Positions 9,552 through 17,907 of a stretch of DNA of 19,923 nucleotides are shown here, piece by piece. The first letter of the stretch is position 1. Each line of letters begins with the position of its first letter. The position numbers and the translations under genes were made by a program. The notes under the pieces were generated by a model, which had not been told where the DNA came from, ran no database searches, and saw only the letters and a list, made by a program, of their open reading frames with translations. Source of the stretch: an uncultured beta proteobacterium (GTDB lineage Bacteria; Pseudomonadota; Gammaproteobacteria; Burkholderiales; Rhodocyclaceae); NCBI GenBank assembly GCA_903910495.1, contig CAIVZW010000012.1, positions 1 to 19,923 on the forward strand. Reading direction: 5' to 3'.

Positions 9552-10471
9552 AACTTGTATTTGCCGGAACCCCCGATTTTTCTGCACAGGCACTCAAGGC
9601 CATTCTGGCTGCTGGGCATCAGGTTAAGCTGGTACTTACTCAGCCGGATCGTCCCTCGGGTAGAGGCATGGCTTTGCGAGCCTCGCCGGTAAAGGAACGG
9701 GCGCTGGCTTCTGGAATCGAGGTTTTTCAGCCCCTGTCCTTGAAAGATCTGGTGGCCCAGGAGCGGATACGAGCAGTTGGTGCCGAGGCAATGGTTGTCG
9801 CGGCCTATGGCCTGATTCTTCCACAGGCGGTGCTTGACATGCCCCGCTTTGGCTGCATCAACATTCACGCCTCACTGTTGCCGCGCTGGCGCGGTGCGGC
9901 ACCCATCCAGCGGGCGATTCTAGCCGGTGATGCCGAAACAGGCGTCTGCATCATGCAGATGGAGGCCGGGTTGGATACCGGGCCGGTGCTGCTTTCCGGT
10001 ACGCTGCCGATCAGTGGCGCTGAAACAGCAGGCAGCTTGCACGACAAACTCGCCGAACTGGGTACCGGCCTGATCGTCGAGGCGCTCGCAAAATTGCCCT
10101 TACCTCTGTGCCCACAATCAGATTCCGGAGTGAGCTATGCCGCCAAGATCGAGAAATCAGAAGCCGCACTTAACTGGCACTTGCCGGCTGACGATCTGGA
10201 CCGGCAGGTGCGGGCGTTCAACCCGTTTCCAGGCGCGTCGATTGTCGTGAACGGTATGACGATCAAGATCTGGAAGGCAACAGCCGAGAGTGGATCGGGA
10301 GAGCCGGGCGCTGTTCTTTCTTCCGGCAAGAATGGCATTGTAGTCGCCTGTGGAGAAGGCACCCTACGGCTGAGCGAGTTGCAAAAAGCCGGTGGCAAGC
10401 GCTTGCCGGTTGAGCGGTTTCTGGCCGGAACCGGAATTCCGGTCGGAGCCCGTTTTGAACTGGCGCCTTGA
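9548..10471 (+). CDS. fmt: Methionyl-tRNA formyltransferase
   Basis: This enzyme transfers a formyl group from 10-formyl-tetrahydrofolate to initiator Met-tRNA. The 307-residue product starts [16 protein letters not shown], has the substrate loop near 34-45 ([16 protein letters not shown]), and carries the catalytic N105, H107 and D143. These sit in [21 protein letters not shown] and EAGLDTGP and align with N109, H111 and D147 as usually numbered for E. coli. A C-terminal beta-barrel domain follows (from about 205). The start codon overlaps the def stop as ATGA, implying translational coupling. A 12-bp palindrome (10431-10442) near the end of the gene is within coding sequence and probably incidental. 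Confidence 0.98.
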   Translation: MKLVFAGTPDFSAQALKAILAAGHQVKLVLTQPDRPSGRGMALRASPVKERALASGIEVFQPLSLKDLVAQERIRAVGAEAMVVAAYGLILPQAVLDMPRFGCINIHASLLPRWRGAAPIQRAILAGDAETGVCIMQMEAGLDTGPVLLSGTLPISGAETAGSLHDKLAELGTGLIVEALAKLPLPLCPQSDSGVSYAAKIEKSEAALNWHLPADDLDRQVRAFNPFPGASIVVNGMTIKIWKATAESGSGEPGAVLSSGKNGIVVACGEGTLRLSELQKAGGKRLPVERFLAGTGIPVGARFELAP

Positions 10472-10540
10472 ATTTTTTTGTTCGTCCCCAATCTACTGCC
10501 CAGACTCTGAGCAATTCTGTGACATAAGGAGATCAAGACG

Positions 10541-11398
10541 ATGCTTGGCAACTGGATAAAAACCTCCATTCTAATGGCCGCAATCATGGCCTTGTTCGGC
10601 GTCATCGGCGCGTCCATCGGCGGGGCTTCGGGCATGCTGATGGCCTTGCTGTTCGGCGGTGCGATGAACATTTTCGCCTACTGGTTCTCCGATACCATGG
10701 TGTTGAAGATGTACAACGCACAGGAAGTCGACGAAACTTCGGCGCCGCAGTTTTACGCCATGGCTCGTGAGCTGTCCGGGCGTGCCGGCTTGCCGATGCC
10801 GCGTGTCTATCTCATCGACGAGGCGCAGCCCAACGCCTTTGCTACCGGGCGTAATCCGGACAATGCCGCAGTCGCCGCGACTACGGGAATTCTGCACCTG
10901 CTGTCCGCACGGGAAATTCGTGGCGTGATGGCGCATGAACTGGCGCACATCCGACACCGCGACATTCTGATCTCGACAATTTCGGCAACCATGGCCGGTG
11001 CCATCTCGGCACTGGCCAATTTCACGATGATTTTTGGCGGGCGTGATTCGGAAGGTCGTCCGGGTAATCCAATCGCGAGTATCGCTGTAGCCTTGCTGGC
11101 ACCGCTGGCGGCCTCGCTGATCCAGATGGCCATTTCACGGGCGCGCGAATTTGAGGCCGATCGCGGTGGTGCGGAGATCTGTGGCGATCCCGATGCGCTG
11201 GCTGATGCGCTGGCCAAGATCGATGCTTATGCTCCTGGAATCCCGATGCCGGTAGCCGAGGCACATCCGGCAACAGCGCAGATGATGATCATGAATCCGC
11301 TGTCTGGTGGCGGCATCGCCGGCCTGTTCAGCACCCATCCCCCCACCGAAGAGCGTGTCGACCGGTTGCGTGTCATGGCTGGCGGTGGTTTTCGTTAG
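10541..11398 (+). CDS. htpX: Membrane zinc metalloprotease HtpX
   Basis: HtpX is an inner-membrane M48-family protease that degrades damaged membrane proteins alongside FtsH. The 285-residue product has two N-terminal membrane segments (about 7-27 and 30-49), the HELAH zinc motif (H132, E133, H136) and two more hydrophobic segments (about 144-165 and 178-198). The EFEAD motif follows at 203-207, with E203 the probable third ligand. An AAGGAG Shine-Dalgarno (10526-10531) sits 9 bases before the ATG. It starts 69 bases after fmt, so it may be in the def-fmt unit or have its own promoter; I see no clear one. It converges on the nuclease gene and their stop codons overlap. The length is normal for HtpX. 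Confidence 0.96.
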   Translation: MLGNWIKTSILMAAIMALFGVIGASIGGASGMLMALLFGGAMNIFAYWFSDTMVLKMYNAQEVDETSAPQFYAMARELSGRAGLPMPRVYLIDEAQPNAFATGRNPDNAAVAATTGILHLLSAREIRGVMAHELAHIRHRDILISTISATMAGAISALANFTMIFGGRDSEGRPGNPIASIAVALLAPLAASLIQMAISRAREFEADRGGAEICGDPDALADALAKIDAYAPGIPMPVAEAHPATAQMMIMNPLSGGGIAGLFSTHPPTEERVDRLRVMAGGGFR

Positions 11399-12354
11399 CG
11401 GCTAATCACCGGATCTTCGTTATTGAACAGTTGGTTGAGCAGGTCCGCCAGCCGGTAGCCGGCCTCGGTAACGCGCCGTTTGGCGATCTCGCGGCTGTTT
11501 TCGAAGAAGCCTTCAGTGATGGTTGGCGTTGTTTCCTGGCCTAGCGGATAGCCATTTCCACGGGCGATCCGCCAGCTTTCATCGACCCATTGCTCGCTTG
11601 ATGCGCAATGCGGTGGCCGCGGATAGGCAGCGATCAAAGCCCGGATTGCCATATCGAGACGCTCGCCACGCAGTCCGGGTGCGCCCGGCAGGTCGTCCCA
11701 GAACGTGTGCAAGGTCGATGTATTCTTGCGCGGATTGAAAGGGTTGATAACGCTCATGCCGTTTCCCAATTTGTCCCACCTGCCGTCAGCGTCGAGCCGG
11801 ACGCTGGTGTGCAGTGGCTGGTGCGCGTCTCCCATCAGGTGAATGAGCCAGGGCAAGGCATAGGTGCGCTCTCGTGTCGGTGCGCCCTTCGTTGCAAGTG
11901 TTTTGGCCAGCGCCACCAGCTGCGTGTCAATCTGACCGGGTGAGAAATATTCACTTGAAACGCCGTTAATCGGCCGATTAACGTAATGCCAGTCGCGGTG
12001 GCGTTCCATGTCGGGGAATCCGGGCAGATGCGGTCTGCTCTCGTCGATTCCGGCACTGTAGAATCGCTTGTCCTGGCGGATTTCATCTGGCCAGGTCGAC
12101 GCCTCGATAAAGACGATGCGGTCCATGTCGCCATGTTCGGCTCTCTTGAGCCAGCGCTCATGGTCCGGGTGTTCGCGCAGCAAGCGAGTTGCTTCCGAAC
12201 GTGCCTGTGCATCGAGAAACTCCCAGGCAATCCCCGCAACCAGGCGGTGCCCGGCGGCGTTCCACGCCACTGCAGGCAGGGGGAACAGCAGGATGGTGGC
12301 CAATGCACTGCCAATCGACAGCCAGGCGTAGCGTTTGAGGGAAGATGCGTTCAT
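11395..12354 (-). CDS. Exported S1/P1-type zinc nuclease
   Basis: The product (319 residues from ATG 12354) has a signal peptide ending PAVA, then mature Trp (W31). In S1/P1 nucleases the new N-terminal Trp itself binds zinc. Counterparts of all nine P1 zinc ligands are visible: W31, H36 (WNAAGH), D90 (STWPDEIR), H123 (DWHYVN), H172, D176, H182 ([13 protein letters not shown]), H216 and D220 (LHTFWDD). The protein should cleave single-stranded DNA or RNA, or mononucleotides, in the periplasm or outside the cell, perhaps for nutrient salvage. An upstream in-frame start at 12411 would put 19 polar residues before the signal peptide, so 12354 is preferred. Only one cysteine is seen, so the usual disulfides of fungal enzymes are absent. 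It may also be compared with phospholipase C of the same superfamily. Confidence 0.9.
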   Translation of the reverse strand: MNASSLKRYAWLSIGSALATILLFPLPAVAWNAAGHRLVAGIAWEFLDAQARSEATRLLREHPDHERWLKRAEHGDMDRIVFIEASTWPDEIRQDKRFYSAGIDESRPHLPGFPDMERHRDWHYVNRPINGVSSEYFSPGQIDTQLVALAKTLATKGAPTRERTYALPWLIHLMGDAHQPLHTSVRLDADGRWDKLGNGMSVINPFNPRKNTSTLHTFWDDLPGAPGLRGERLDMAIRALIAAYPRPPHCASSEQWVDESWRIARGNGYPLGQETTPTITEGFFENSREIAKRRVTEAGYRLADLLNQLFNNEDPVISR

Positions 12355-12414
12355 TCGTTCATTATGGACGCCGCCAGCCGAACTTGTCATCATCATGCTA
12401 AACTCAATCAATCA

Positions 12415-13800
12415 ATGCCTATCACGGATGCTGCCTTGTCGTCTTCACCTTCTTCGCCACGCATGGTTCGGCGGCGCAAACCCGGAACAGACAAACCCCC
12501 GGCTGCTGGTGCGGATTTCAGCCCGCCGACCATGCCCAGCGCGCTGGCTTCCGATTCGCTGGGCTGGAGTCTGCTGCTGGCGGCACGCGTACTGAGCGCT
12601 GTTTATGCCGGGAGGAGCTTGAGCGAAGCTCTGGTCTCTCTGGTCAAGGAGGCGCCGGTTGCGCGTTCCGCGGCACAGGACGTGGCCTACGGTGTGTTGC
12701 GACGCTATGGTTGGGGTGAATTCATTCTCGCTCAATTGATGAGCAAACCCTTGACCCATCCTGAGACGCAGGCGCTGCTGCTCGGCGCGTTATACCGCCT
12801 CGAGACGCGCCCTGATTCAAGCCCGATGGTGGTCGACCAGGCGGTTGCTGCAGCCGGCGAACTGGCGGGTGGTGTTTTCAAGGGGCTGGTCAATGGCGTA
12901 CTGCGCAATTATCTGCGCCAGCGCGAAGCGCTGTTAGCTGCAACAGCGGGCGACGAAGCAGCCCGTTATCAACATTCAGGCTGGTGGCTGGCGCGCCTGC
13001 GTCGTGCTTATCGTGAAAGTTGGGCGTCGATAGTTGCTGCCGACAATAGTCCGCCGCCGATGACGCTGCGGGTCAATCCGCGGCGTGGAACGGTGTCCGA
13101 CTATGCAGCAAAGCTTGACGCGGCGGGTCTGTCGTCCCGGTCGGCCGGTTGCCATGGTCTGATCTTGCACAAGCCTGTATCGGTAGAAGCCCTGCCGGGT
13201 TTTTTTGAGGGCTTTGTCTCGGTACAGGATGCCGGTGCCCAGCGTGCCGCCGAGTTGCTGGCTCCCCCGGCGGGGTCGCGAGTTCTCGACGCGTGTGCAG
13301 CACCCGGTGGAAAGACGGCCCATCTGCTCGAATTGTCCGATCTCGATCTGCTGGCACTTGATATCGACGCGCATCGGGCGAAACGCATCGAGGAAAATTT
13401 GCACCGGCTAGGGCTGCTGGCCGAAGTCAAGGTCGCCGATTGCAACGAGCCTGGGCACTGGTGGGATGGCCGAGCTTTTGACGCCATTCTCGCCGATGTG
13501 CCCTGTTCGGCTTCCGGCGTGGTACGTCGGCATCCGGATATCAAGATTTTACGTCGCGAAAGCGATATCCGGCGCTTTGCCCTGGCGCAAGCCGCCATTC
13601 TCGACGTGCTCTGGCCTTTGCTCAAGGTCGGCGGTAAGCTCCTGTATGCGACCTGCTCAGTGTTCCCGGAAGAAAATGCAGGGCAGATCGACGCCTTTCT
13701 CGTGCGGCAGCCGGACGCCAGGCGCCTGCTTGATGAGCAACTGCTGCCCGGGGAAGATAACGACGGTTTTTATTATGCGTTGTTACAAAAATCTTTTTAG
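12415..13800 (+). CDS. rsmB: 16S rRNA (cytosine-967-C5) methyltransferase RsmB
   Basis: RsmB (Sun, Fmu) methylates C967 of 16S rRNA with S-adenosylmethionine. From ATG 12415 the product has 461 residues. A NusB-like RNA-binding domain covers about 50-175, and the methyltransferase domain follows with VLDACAAPGGKTAHLLEL (290-307), DVPCSASGVVRRHPDIK with C364, and YATCSVFPEEN with nucleophile C414. The start is uncertain: no Shine-Dalgarno is seen, the first 40 residues are Ser/Pro-rich and not family-like, and ATGs at 12463 or 12532 would give 445 or 422 residues, closer to the usual 430. The open frame continues back to 11986, but only opposite the nuclease gene. It is the probable first gene of the run leading to trkH and overlaps the next gene by 26 bases. 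Confidence 0.94.
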   Translation: MPITDAALSSSPSSPRMVRRRKPGTDKPPAAGADFSPPTMPSALASDSLGWSLLLAARVLSAVYAGRSLSEALVSLVKEAPVARSAAQDVAYGVLRRYGWGEFILAQLMSKPLTHPETQALLLGALYRLETRPDSSPMVVDQAVAAAGELAGGVFKGLVNGVLRNYLRQREALLAATAGDEAARYQHSGWWLARLRRAYRESWASIVAADNSPPPMTLRVNPRRGTVSDYAAKLDAAGLSSRSAGCHGLILHKPVSVEALPGFFEGFVSVQDAGAQRAAELLAPPAGSRVLDACAAPGGKTAHLLELSDLDLLALDIDAHRAKRIEENLHRLGLLAEVKVADCNEPGHWWDGRAFDAILADVPCSASGVVRRHPDIKILRRESDIRRFALAQAAILDVLWPLLKVGGKLLYATCSVFPEENAGQIDAFLVRQPDARRLLDEQLLPGEDNDGFYYALLQKSF

Positions 13801-14464
13801 TCCGGTTTTTTTCTGCGTGCTTTTGCTGCTTGCCGCGCTTGCGGCGCAGGCAACGGATCTGAGCATCCGTAACCCGCAACTACTGGCTAACGATGAAGGC
13901 TATAGCCTTGCTGCCGATTTCAACATCAACTTCAACTCACGGCTTGAGGAAGCGGTCAACAAGGGCATTGTGCTTTATTTTACCGTTGATTTTGAGCTGA
14001 CCCGGTCGCGCTGGTACTGGTTCGATGAGCAGGTCGTTCGGCGCGGCAAGACTTTTCAGCTTTCCTATCATGCCTTGACCCGCCAGTATCGATTATCGAC
14101 CGGCGCCTTGCATCAAAGCTATGCCACGCTCGATGAAGCGCTGCGCGTAATGTCGCACCTGCGCAACTGGCAGGTGCTCGAAAAGAACGAGCTCCGAGTC
14201 GATCGGATCTACCTTGCCGCCTTGCGCATGCGGCTGGATCTGACGCAGATGCCCAAGACTTTCCAGGTCAGTGCATTGTCCAACAAGGACTGGAATCTGT
14301 CCTCCGACTGGTTGCGCTGGAGTTTTACGCCGAGCGAGCTGGCGCCGGTTGCTCCTTCGACACCATCGATGCCGTCGGCAGTCGCACCTTCCTCGCCAGC
14401 ACTGACCGCTCCTCCCTCTATGCCTGGCCTCATGACGGCACCGGCCACGGGTGATGGGAAATGA
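13775..14464 (+). CDS. DUF4390 exported protein
   Basis: The 229-residue product begins with a signal peptide (MRCYKNLFSPVFFCVLLLLA, probable cleavage after AQA at about 26). The mature part of about 160 residues has family-like segments LYFTVDFELTRSRWYWFDE (68-86) and LSYHALTRQYRLS (96-108), typical of the DUF4390 proteins found between rsmB and ntrY in betaproteobacteria. The last 40 residues are Pro/Ala/Ser-rich and low in complexity, probably a flexible linker. ATG 13775 overlaps the end of rsmB by 26 bases. The stop overlaps the kinase start as ATGA, so the two are coupled. Function is unknown. Context suggests a periplasmic or envelope role tied to the sensor kinase, which is inference only. 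Confidence 0.85.
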   Translation: MRCYKNLFSPVFFCVLLLLAALAAQATDLSIRNPQLLANDEGYSLAADFNINFNSRLEEAVNKGIVLYFTVDFELTRSRWYWFDEQVVRRGKTFQLSYHALTRQYRLSTGALHQSYATLDEALRVMSHLRNWQVLEKNELRVDRIYLAALRMRLDLTQMPKTFQVSALSNKDWNLSSDWLRWSFTPSELAPVAPSTPSMPSAVAPSSPALTAPPSMPGLMTAPATGDGK

Positions 14465-16614
14465 GAAACCTCATCATTGTAGCCGCCTCTTTCGGTGGCA
14501 TCCTGCTCTTTCTCCTGGCCTCAGCCAGTGCCAATACGGCGCTGTTTGCCAGCCATTACCCCTGGTTGCTCGGGCTTAACGCAATTGTTGCACTGTCGCT
14601 TTTTGCCCTGATCGCCTGGCAGGTTCGTGCGCTGTGGCAGGAGCATCGCGCCAAGGTCTTCGGCTCGCGGCTCAAGTTGCGGCTGATGCTGATGTTCGGG
14701 CTGATGGCGGTCTTGCCTGGCGTGCTGATCTACGCGGTGTCGGTGCAGTTCGTCACCAAGAGCATTGAGACGTGGTTTGACGTGCGCGTCGAGAAAGCCC
14801 TTGAATCCGGGCTGAATCTCGGGCGTAGCGCACTCGATTCGATGCTCGATGACCTTGCCGAAAAAGGGCGTGCCATGGCCCTTGATATCAGCGAACAGCC
14901 TGAAGCCCAGCGTCGCATCGTTCTCAGTCGCCTGCGCGAGCAAAACGGCGTGCAGTTCGCCGCATTGTTCACCACCGGCGGCCAGTTGTTGTCGACGGCG
15001 ACCAGTGATCTCTCCTCATTCCTGCCGGAACAACCGTCGCTCGACCAATTGCGCCAGGCCCGGGTTGGACGCGGATACCGCGTAATCGAAAGTGCGGGCG
15101 GCAAGGATCTGGTTCTGCGCGTGCTGGTTCCGGTGTCGCCTGTTGGACTGGGCATGGAAACGCGAATCCTGCAACTGACCCACCCGGTTCCGGGGAGTCT
15201 GGCCCTCAACGCGGACCGTGTGCAGGAAGTCTATCGTGATTATCAGGAACTTTCGCTGGGGCGCGAAGGACTGACACGCATTTACGCCATGACCCTGACT
15301 TTGACCGTGCTGCTGGCCCTGTTCACGGCCATTGCCACGGCTTTTGTGCTGGCCCGCCGCCTTTCGGCGCCGCTTTCGATTCTCGCCGAGGGGACTCAGG
15401 CCGTGGCGGCAGGTGACTTTACGCCGCGTCAGGCCATCTACAGCCGGGATGAACTCGGCGTGCTGACCCAGTCTTTCAATCAGATGACGCGCCAGCTCAA
15501 TGATGCGCGGCGTGACACCGAGCGCCATCGCGCTGAAGTCGAATCGGCGCGGGCCTATCTTGAATCAATCCTGGCCAATTTGTCTGCGGGTGTGCTCGTC
15601 TTTGACCGTCGCTTCATGCTGCGCACGATAAATCAGGGCGCACAGACCATTCTTGATGATGAGTTTACCGGCCTTCTGGCCGAGCCCATCGACGCCTGGC
15701 CGCGCGAGCAGATTTTTGGCCAGGCGATTCGCGACGCCTTCGCCGAACACGGGCGTAAGGAATGGCAGAAACAGGTTGAACTCGACCGCCCCGGCGGCCT
15801 GCCGCAGATCCTGCTGCTGCGTGGAACGCAGCTTCCGGAAGGGAGCAGTGGCGGCTATGTGGTGGTATTCGATGATGTCACTCGGCTGGTCGCTGCTCAG
15901 CGCAGCGCGGCCTGGGGCGAAGTTGCGCGACGCCTGGCGCACGAGATCAAGAATCCGCTGACGCCGATCCAGCTCTCGGCCGAACGCCTGCAGATCAAGT
16001 TTGCCGACAAGTTGAGCGGCAGTGATGCTGAAATGCTCAACCGCTCGACGCAGACGATCATCAATCAGGTACAGGCCATGAAACGCATGGTCAATGAATT
16101 TTCCGACTACGCCCGCATGCCGGCGCCCGAATTGGCGGCGCTGGATCTCAATGCCCTGATTGGCGAAGTACTTGGTCTGTATGAAACCTCGCATGCCCAT
16201 ATCGATGTTAGACTTGATTCCGGGTTGTCAGCCGTGTGGGGGGATGCCAGCCAGTTGCGCCAGATCATCCACAATCTGCTGCGTAATGCCGAAGACGCAC
16301 AGGACGGGATGGACGAAGCGCAGATCGGGATAATTACACGCTGTGTTGACGGCGCGGCAGAACTGGCTGTGACCGATTGCGGTCCGGGCTTCCCGCCCGA
16401 AATCATGGCCCGTGTCTTTGAACCCTATGTCACCACCAAGGTGCGTGGAACTGGCCTTGGACTGGCTATCGTCAAGAAGATTGTCGATGAGCATCAGGGG
16501 CAGATCCGGATAAAGAATCGCCAGCCGGCGGGCGCCGAGGTCAGCATCCGATTGCCGCTGGCTCAGACGCCGATGCCAAACCCAACTATTGCTGAAATAC
16601 CTGAAGAGAGCTGA
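14461..16614 (+). CDS. ntrY: NtrY-like membrane sensor histidine kinase
   Basis: This 717-residue kinase should sense an envelope or redox-related signal and phosphorylate the regulator encoded next. It has three N-terminal hydrophobic segments (about 3-24, 37-56, 72-96), a predicted periplasmic region (about 97-270) and a fourth membrane segment (273-297). HAMP (about 298-350) and PAS (about 362-475) domains follow. The dimerisation box is RLAHEIKNPLTPIQLSAERL, with phospho-acceptor H494. The ATPase domain shows N605 and N609 in IIHNLLRNAEDA, DCGPGFP (639-645) and GTGLGLA (663-669). All catalytic boxes are intact. Topology and the HxxKNPLTPIQLSAERL box are NtrY-type rather than NtrB. It starts by 4-base overlap with DUF4390 and ends 2 bases before the regulator gene. 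The signal sensed is unknown. Confidence 0.92.
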   Translation: MRNLIIVAASFGGILLFLLASASANTALFASHYPWLLGLNAIVALSLFALIAWQVRALWQEHRAKVFGSRLKLRLMLMFGLMAVLPGVLIYAVSVQFVTKSIETWFDVRVEKALESGLNLGRSALDSMLDDLAEKGRAMALDISEQPEAQRRIVLSRLREQNGVQFAALFTTGGQLLSTATSDLSSFLPEQPSLDQLRQARVGRGYRVIESAGGKDLVLRVLVPVSPVGLGMETRILQLTHPVPGSLALNADRVQEVYRDYQELSLGREGLTRIYAMTLTLTVLLALFTAIATAFVLARRLSAPLSILAEGTQAVAAGDFTPRQAIYSRDELGVLTQSFNQMTRQLNDARRDTERHRAEVESARAYLESILANLSAGVLVFDRRFMLRTINQGAQTILDDEFTGLLAEPIDAWPREQIFGQAIRDAFAEHGRKEWQKQVELDRPGGLPQILLLRGTQLPEGSSGGYVVVFDDVTRLVAAQRSAAWGEVARRLAHEIKNPLTPIQLSAERLQIKFADKLSGSDAEMLNRSTQTIINQVQAMKRMVNEFSDYARMPAPELAALDLNALIGEVLGLYETSHAHIDVRLDSGLSAVWGDASQLRQIIHNLLRNAEDAQDGMDEAQIGIITRCVDGAAELAVTDCGPGFPPEIMARVFEPYVTTKVRGTGLGLAIVKKIVDEHQGQIRIKNRQPAGAEVSIRLPLAQTPMPNPTIAEIPEES

Positions 16615-16616
16615 CT

Positions 16617-17879
16617 ATGGCGCAAATACTGGTCGTCGATGACGAAATGGGCATCCGCGAGTTACTCTTCGAGATATTGACCGACGAAGGACATTCCGTT
16701 GCGCTGGCCGAAAACGCTGCTGCCGCCCGTATGGCGCGCAGCGAGAAACGCCCGGATCTGGTTCTGCTCGATATCTGGATGCCGGATACGGACGGAATCT
16801 CGCTGCTCAAGGAATGGTCTGCGGCCGGTTTGCTGACCATGCCGGTGGTCATGATGTCCGGTCATGGAACGATCGACTCCGCTGTCGAGGCCACGCGAGT
16901 TGGCGCCATCGACTTCCTCGAGAAGCCGATTGCCCTGCAGAAGTTGCTGGCCACCGTCAAAAAAGCCCTCAAGCACGAAGTCTTGCCACAAAAGCCACCG
17001 CTGACGCTTGATGCCTTTGCCCGTTCCCCGCTGCTCAAGGATCTCAAAAAGCGCCTGGAACAGGCAGCCGCCAAAACCACTGTGCTGCTTCTCAAGAGCG
17101 CTTCCGGCAGTATTGCCGAGATCTGTGCCCGGACCCTGCAAGCAGCAAAGACGCCTTGGCTCGATCTCTCTACGTCCAGCGCGCCTCTGACGCAAGAGAT
17201 GCTGGAAAACGCTGCCGGTGGGATTCTCTTCATTGCCGACCTGATGCTGCTTGGCAAGTTGCAGCAGAAGAATCTCGTTTATGCGCTGGAACGGCTTGAG
17301 AAGAACAACCTCCAGCTGTTCGTCGCCTGTCCCCGTCCGCTCTCGGTGCTCAGCGAAGCGGGGTGGGACGCTTCTCTCGTGGCGCGACTGGGCGAAGTGT
17401 GGGTGGCCTTGCCGCAACTTGCTGGCCATCCGGACGATGTGCCGGAAATCGCCGCGCTGGTGCTGGCACACCTTGTCGAAAGGAACGAGGTACCGTCCCG
17501 GCAATTTTCGACCGGAGCGCTCAACGCCCTGCGTCTCCACCATTGGCAGGGTGAGTGGGCGGAGTTGCTGGCAGCGGTCAAGAATCTCGCGCTCTCGGCG
17601 CTGGAAGACGAGATTTCGGTCGACGATGTGGATACACTCCTGAGGCGCGATGCCGGGGACTCGCCAAAACCGCCCCCGGCACTGCCATTGTTCAATCAGC
17701 CGCTGCGCGAGGCGCGCGAAGCGTTCGAACGGCTTTACTTCGAACATCACCTGAAAAGCGAACGAGGCAACATGACGCGGGTTGCTGACCGGACAGGTCT
17801 TGAGCGTACGCATCTGTATCGCAAGCTGAAACAGTTGGGGCTGAACCTTGGCCGGCGCAGTGAAGAACGGGAACAATAA
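16617..17879 (+). CDS. ntrX: NtrX-like response regulator with a degenerate AAA+ domain
   Basis: The 420-residue product has an intact receiver domain (1-120: acidic DDE at 8-10, phospho-acceptor D52 in LLDIWMP, K103 in LEKP). It also has a Fis-type helix-turn-helix at the end (about 365-410: NMTRVADRTGLERTHLYRKLKQLGL). The middle (about 135-345) lies where sigma-54 activators have AAA+. There the Walker A position reads KSASGSIA, Walker B reads GGILFIADL, no GAFTGA is present, and the arginine-finger region reads LPQLAGHPDDV. It is therefore unlikely to hydrolyse ATP or open sigma-54 promoters and more likely binds DNA as a repressor or sigma-70 regulator. It is coupled to the kinase gene. 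The reading frame is clean, so this is not a recent pseudogene. Confidence 0.9.
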   Translation: MAQILVVDDEMGIRELLFEILTDEGHSVALAENAAAARMARSEKRPDLVLLDIWMPDTDGISLLKEWSAAGLLTMPVVMMSGHGTIDSAVEATRVGAIDFLEKPIALQKLLATVKKALKHEVLPQKPPLTLDAFARSPLLKDLKKRLEQAAAKTTVLLLKSASGSIAEICARTLQAAKTPWLDLSTSSAPLTQEMLENAAGGILFIADLMLLGKLQQKNLVYALERLEKNNLQLFVACPRPLSVLSEAGWDASLVARLGEVWVALPQLAGHPDDVPEIAALVLAHLVERNEVPSRQFSTGALNALRLHHWQGEWAELLAAVKNLALSALEDEISVDDVDTLLRRDAGDSPKPPPALPLFNQPLREAREAFERLYFEHHLKSERGNMTRVADRTGLERTHLYRKLKQLGLNLGRRSEEREQ

Positions 17880-17907
17880 GCGGCATCATCAGGATCAGGG
17901 GTAAATA

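Noticed and set aside
10431..10442. 12-bp palindrome CCGGAATTCCGG
   Set aside because: It lies inside the fmt coding region and is explained by codons for the conserved C-terminal segment; no partner copy was seen.
10472..10540. T-run after fmt as a terminator
   Set aside because: TTTTTTT follows the stop, but no stable stem precedes it beyond a short GGCGCC, so read-through into htpX remains plausible.
11986..12414. N-terminal extension of the rsmB frame by 143 codons
   Set aside because: It runs opposite the nuclease gene, does not resemble RsmB, and would make the protein far longer than the family.
13466..13774. N-terminal extension of the DUF4390 frame
   Set aside because: It lies within rsmB in another frame, and the signal peptide begins right after ATG 13775, so the upstream part is a shadow.
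16662..17876. 404-codon open frame on the minus strand opposite the ntrX-like gene
   Set aside because: It is exactly antisense to a well-supported gene, has a Gln/Arg/His-rich composition typical of a shadow frame in G/C-rich DNA, and shows no recognisable motif.
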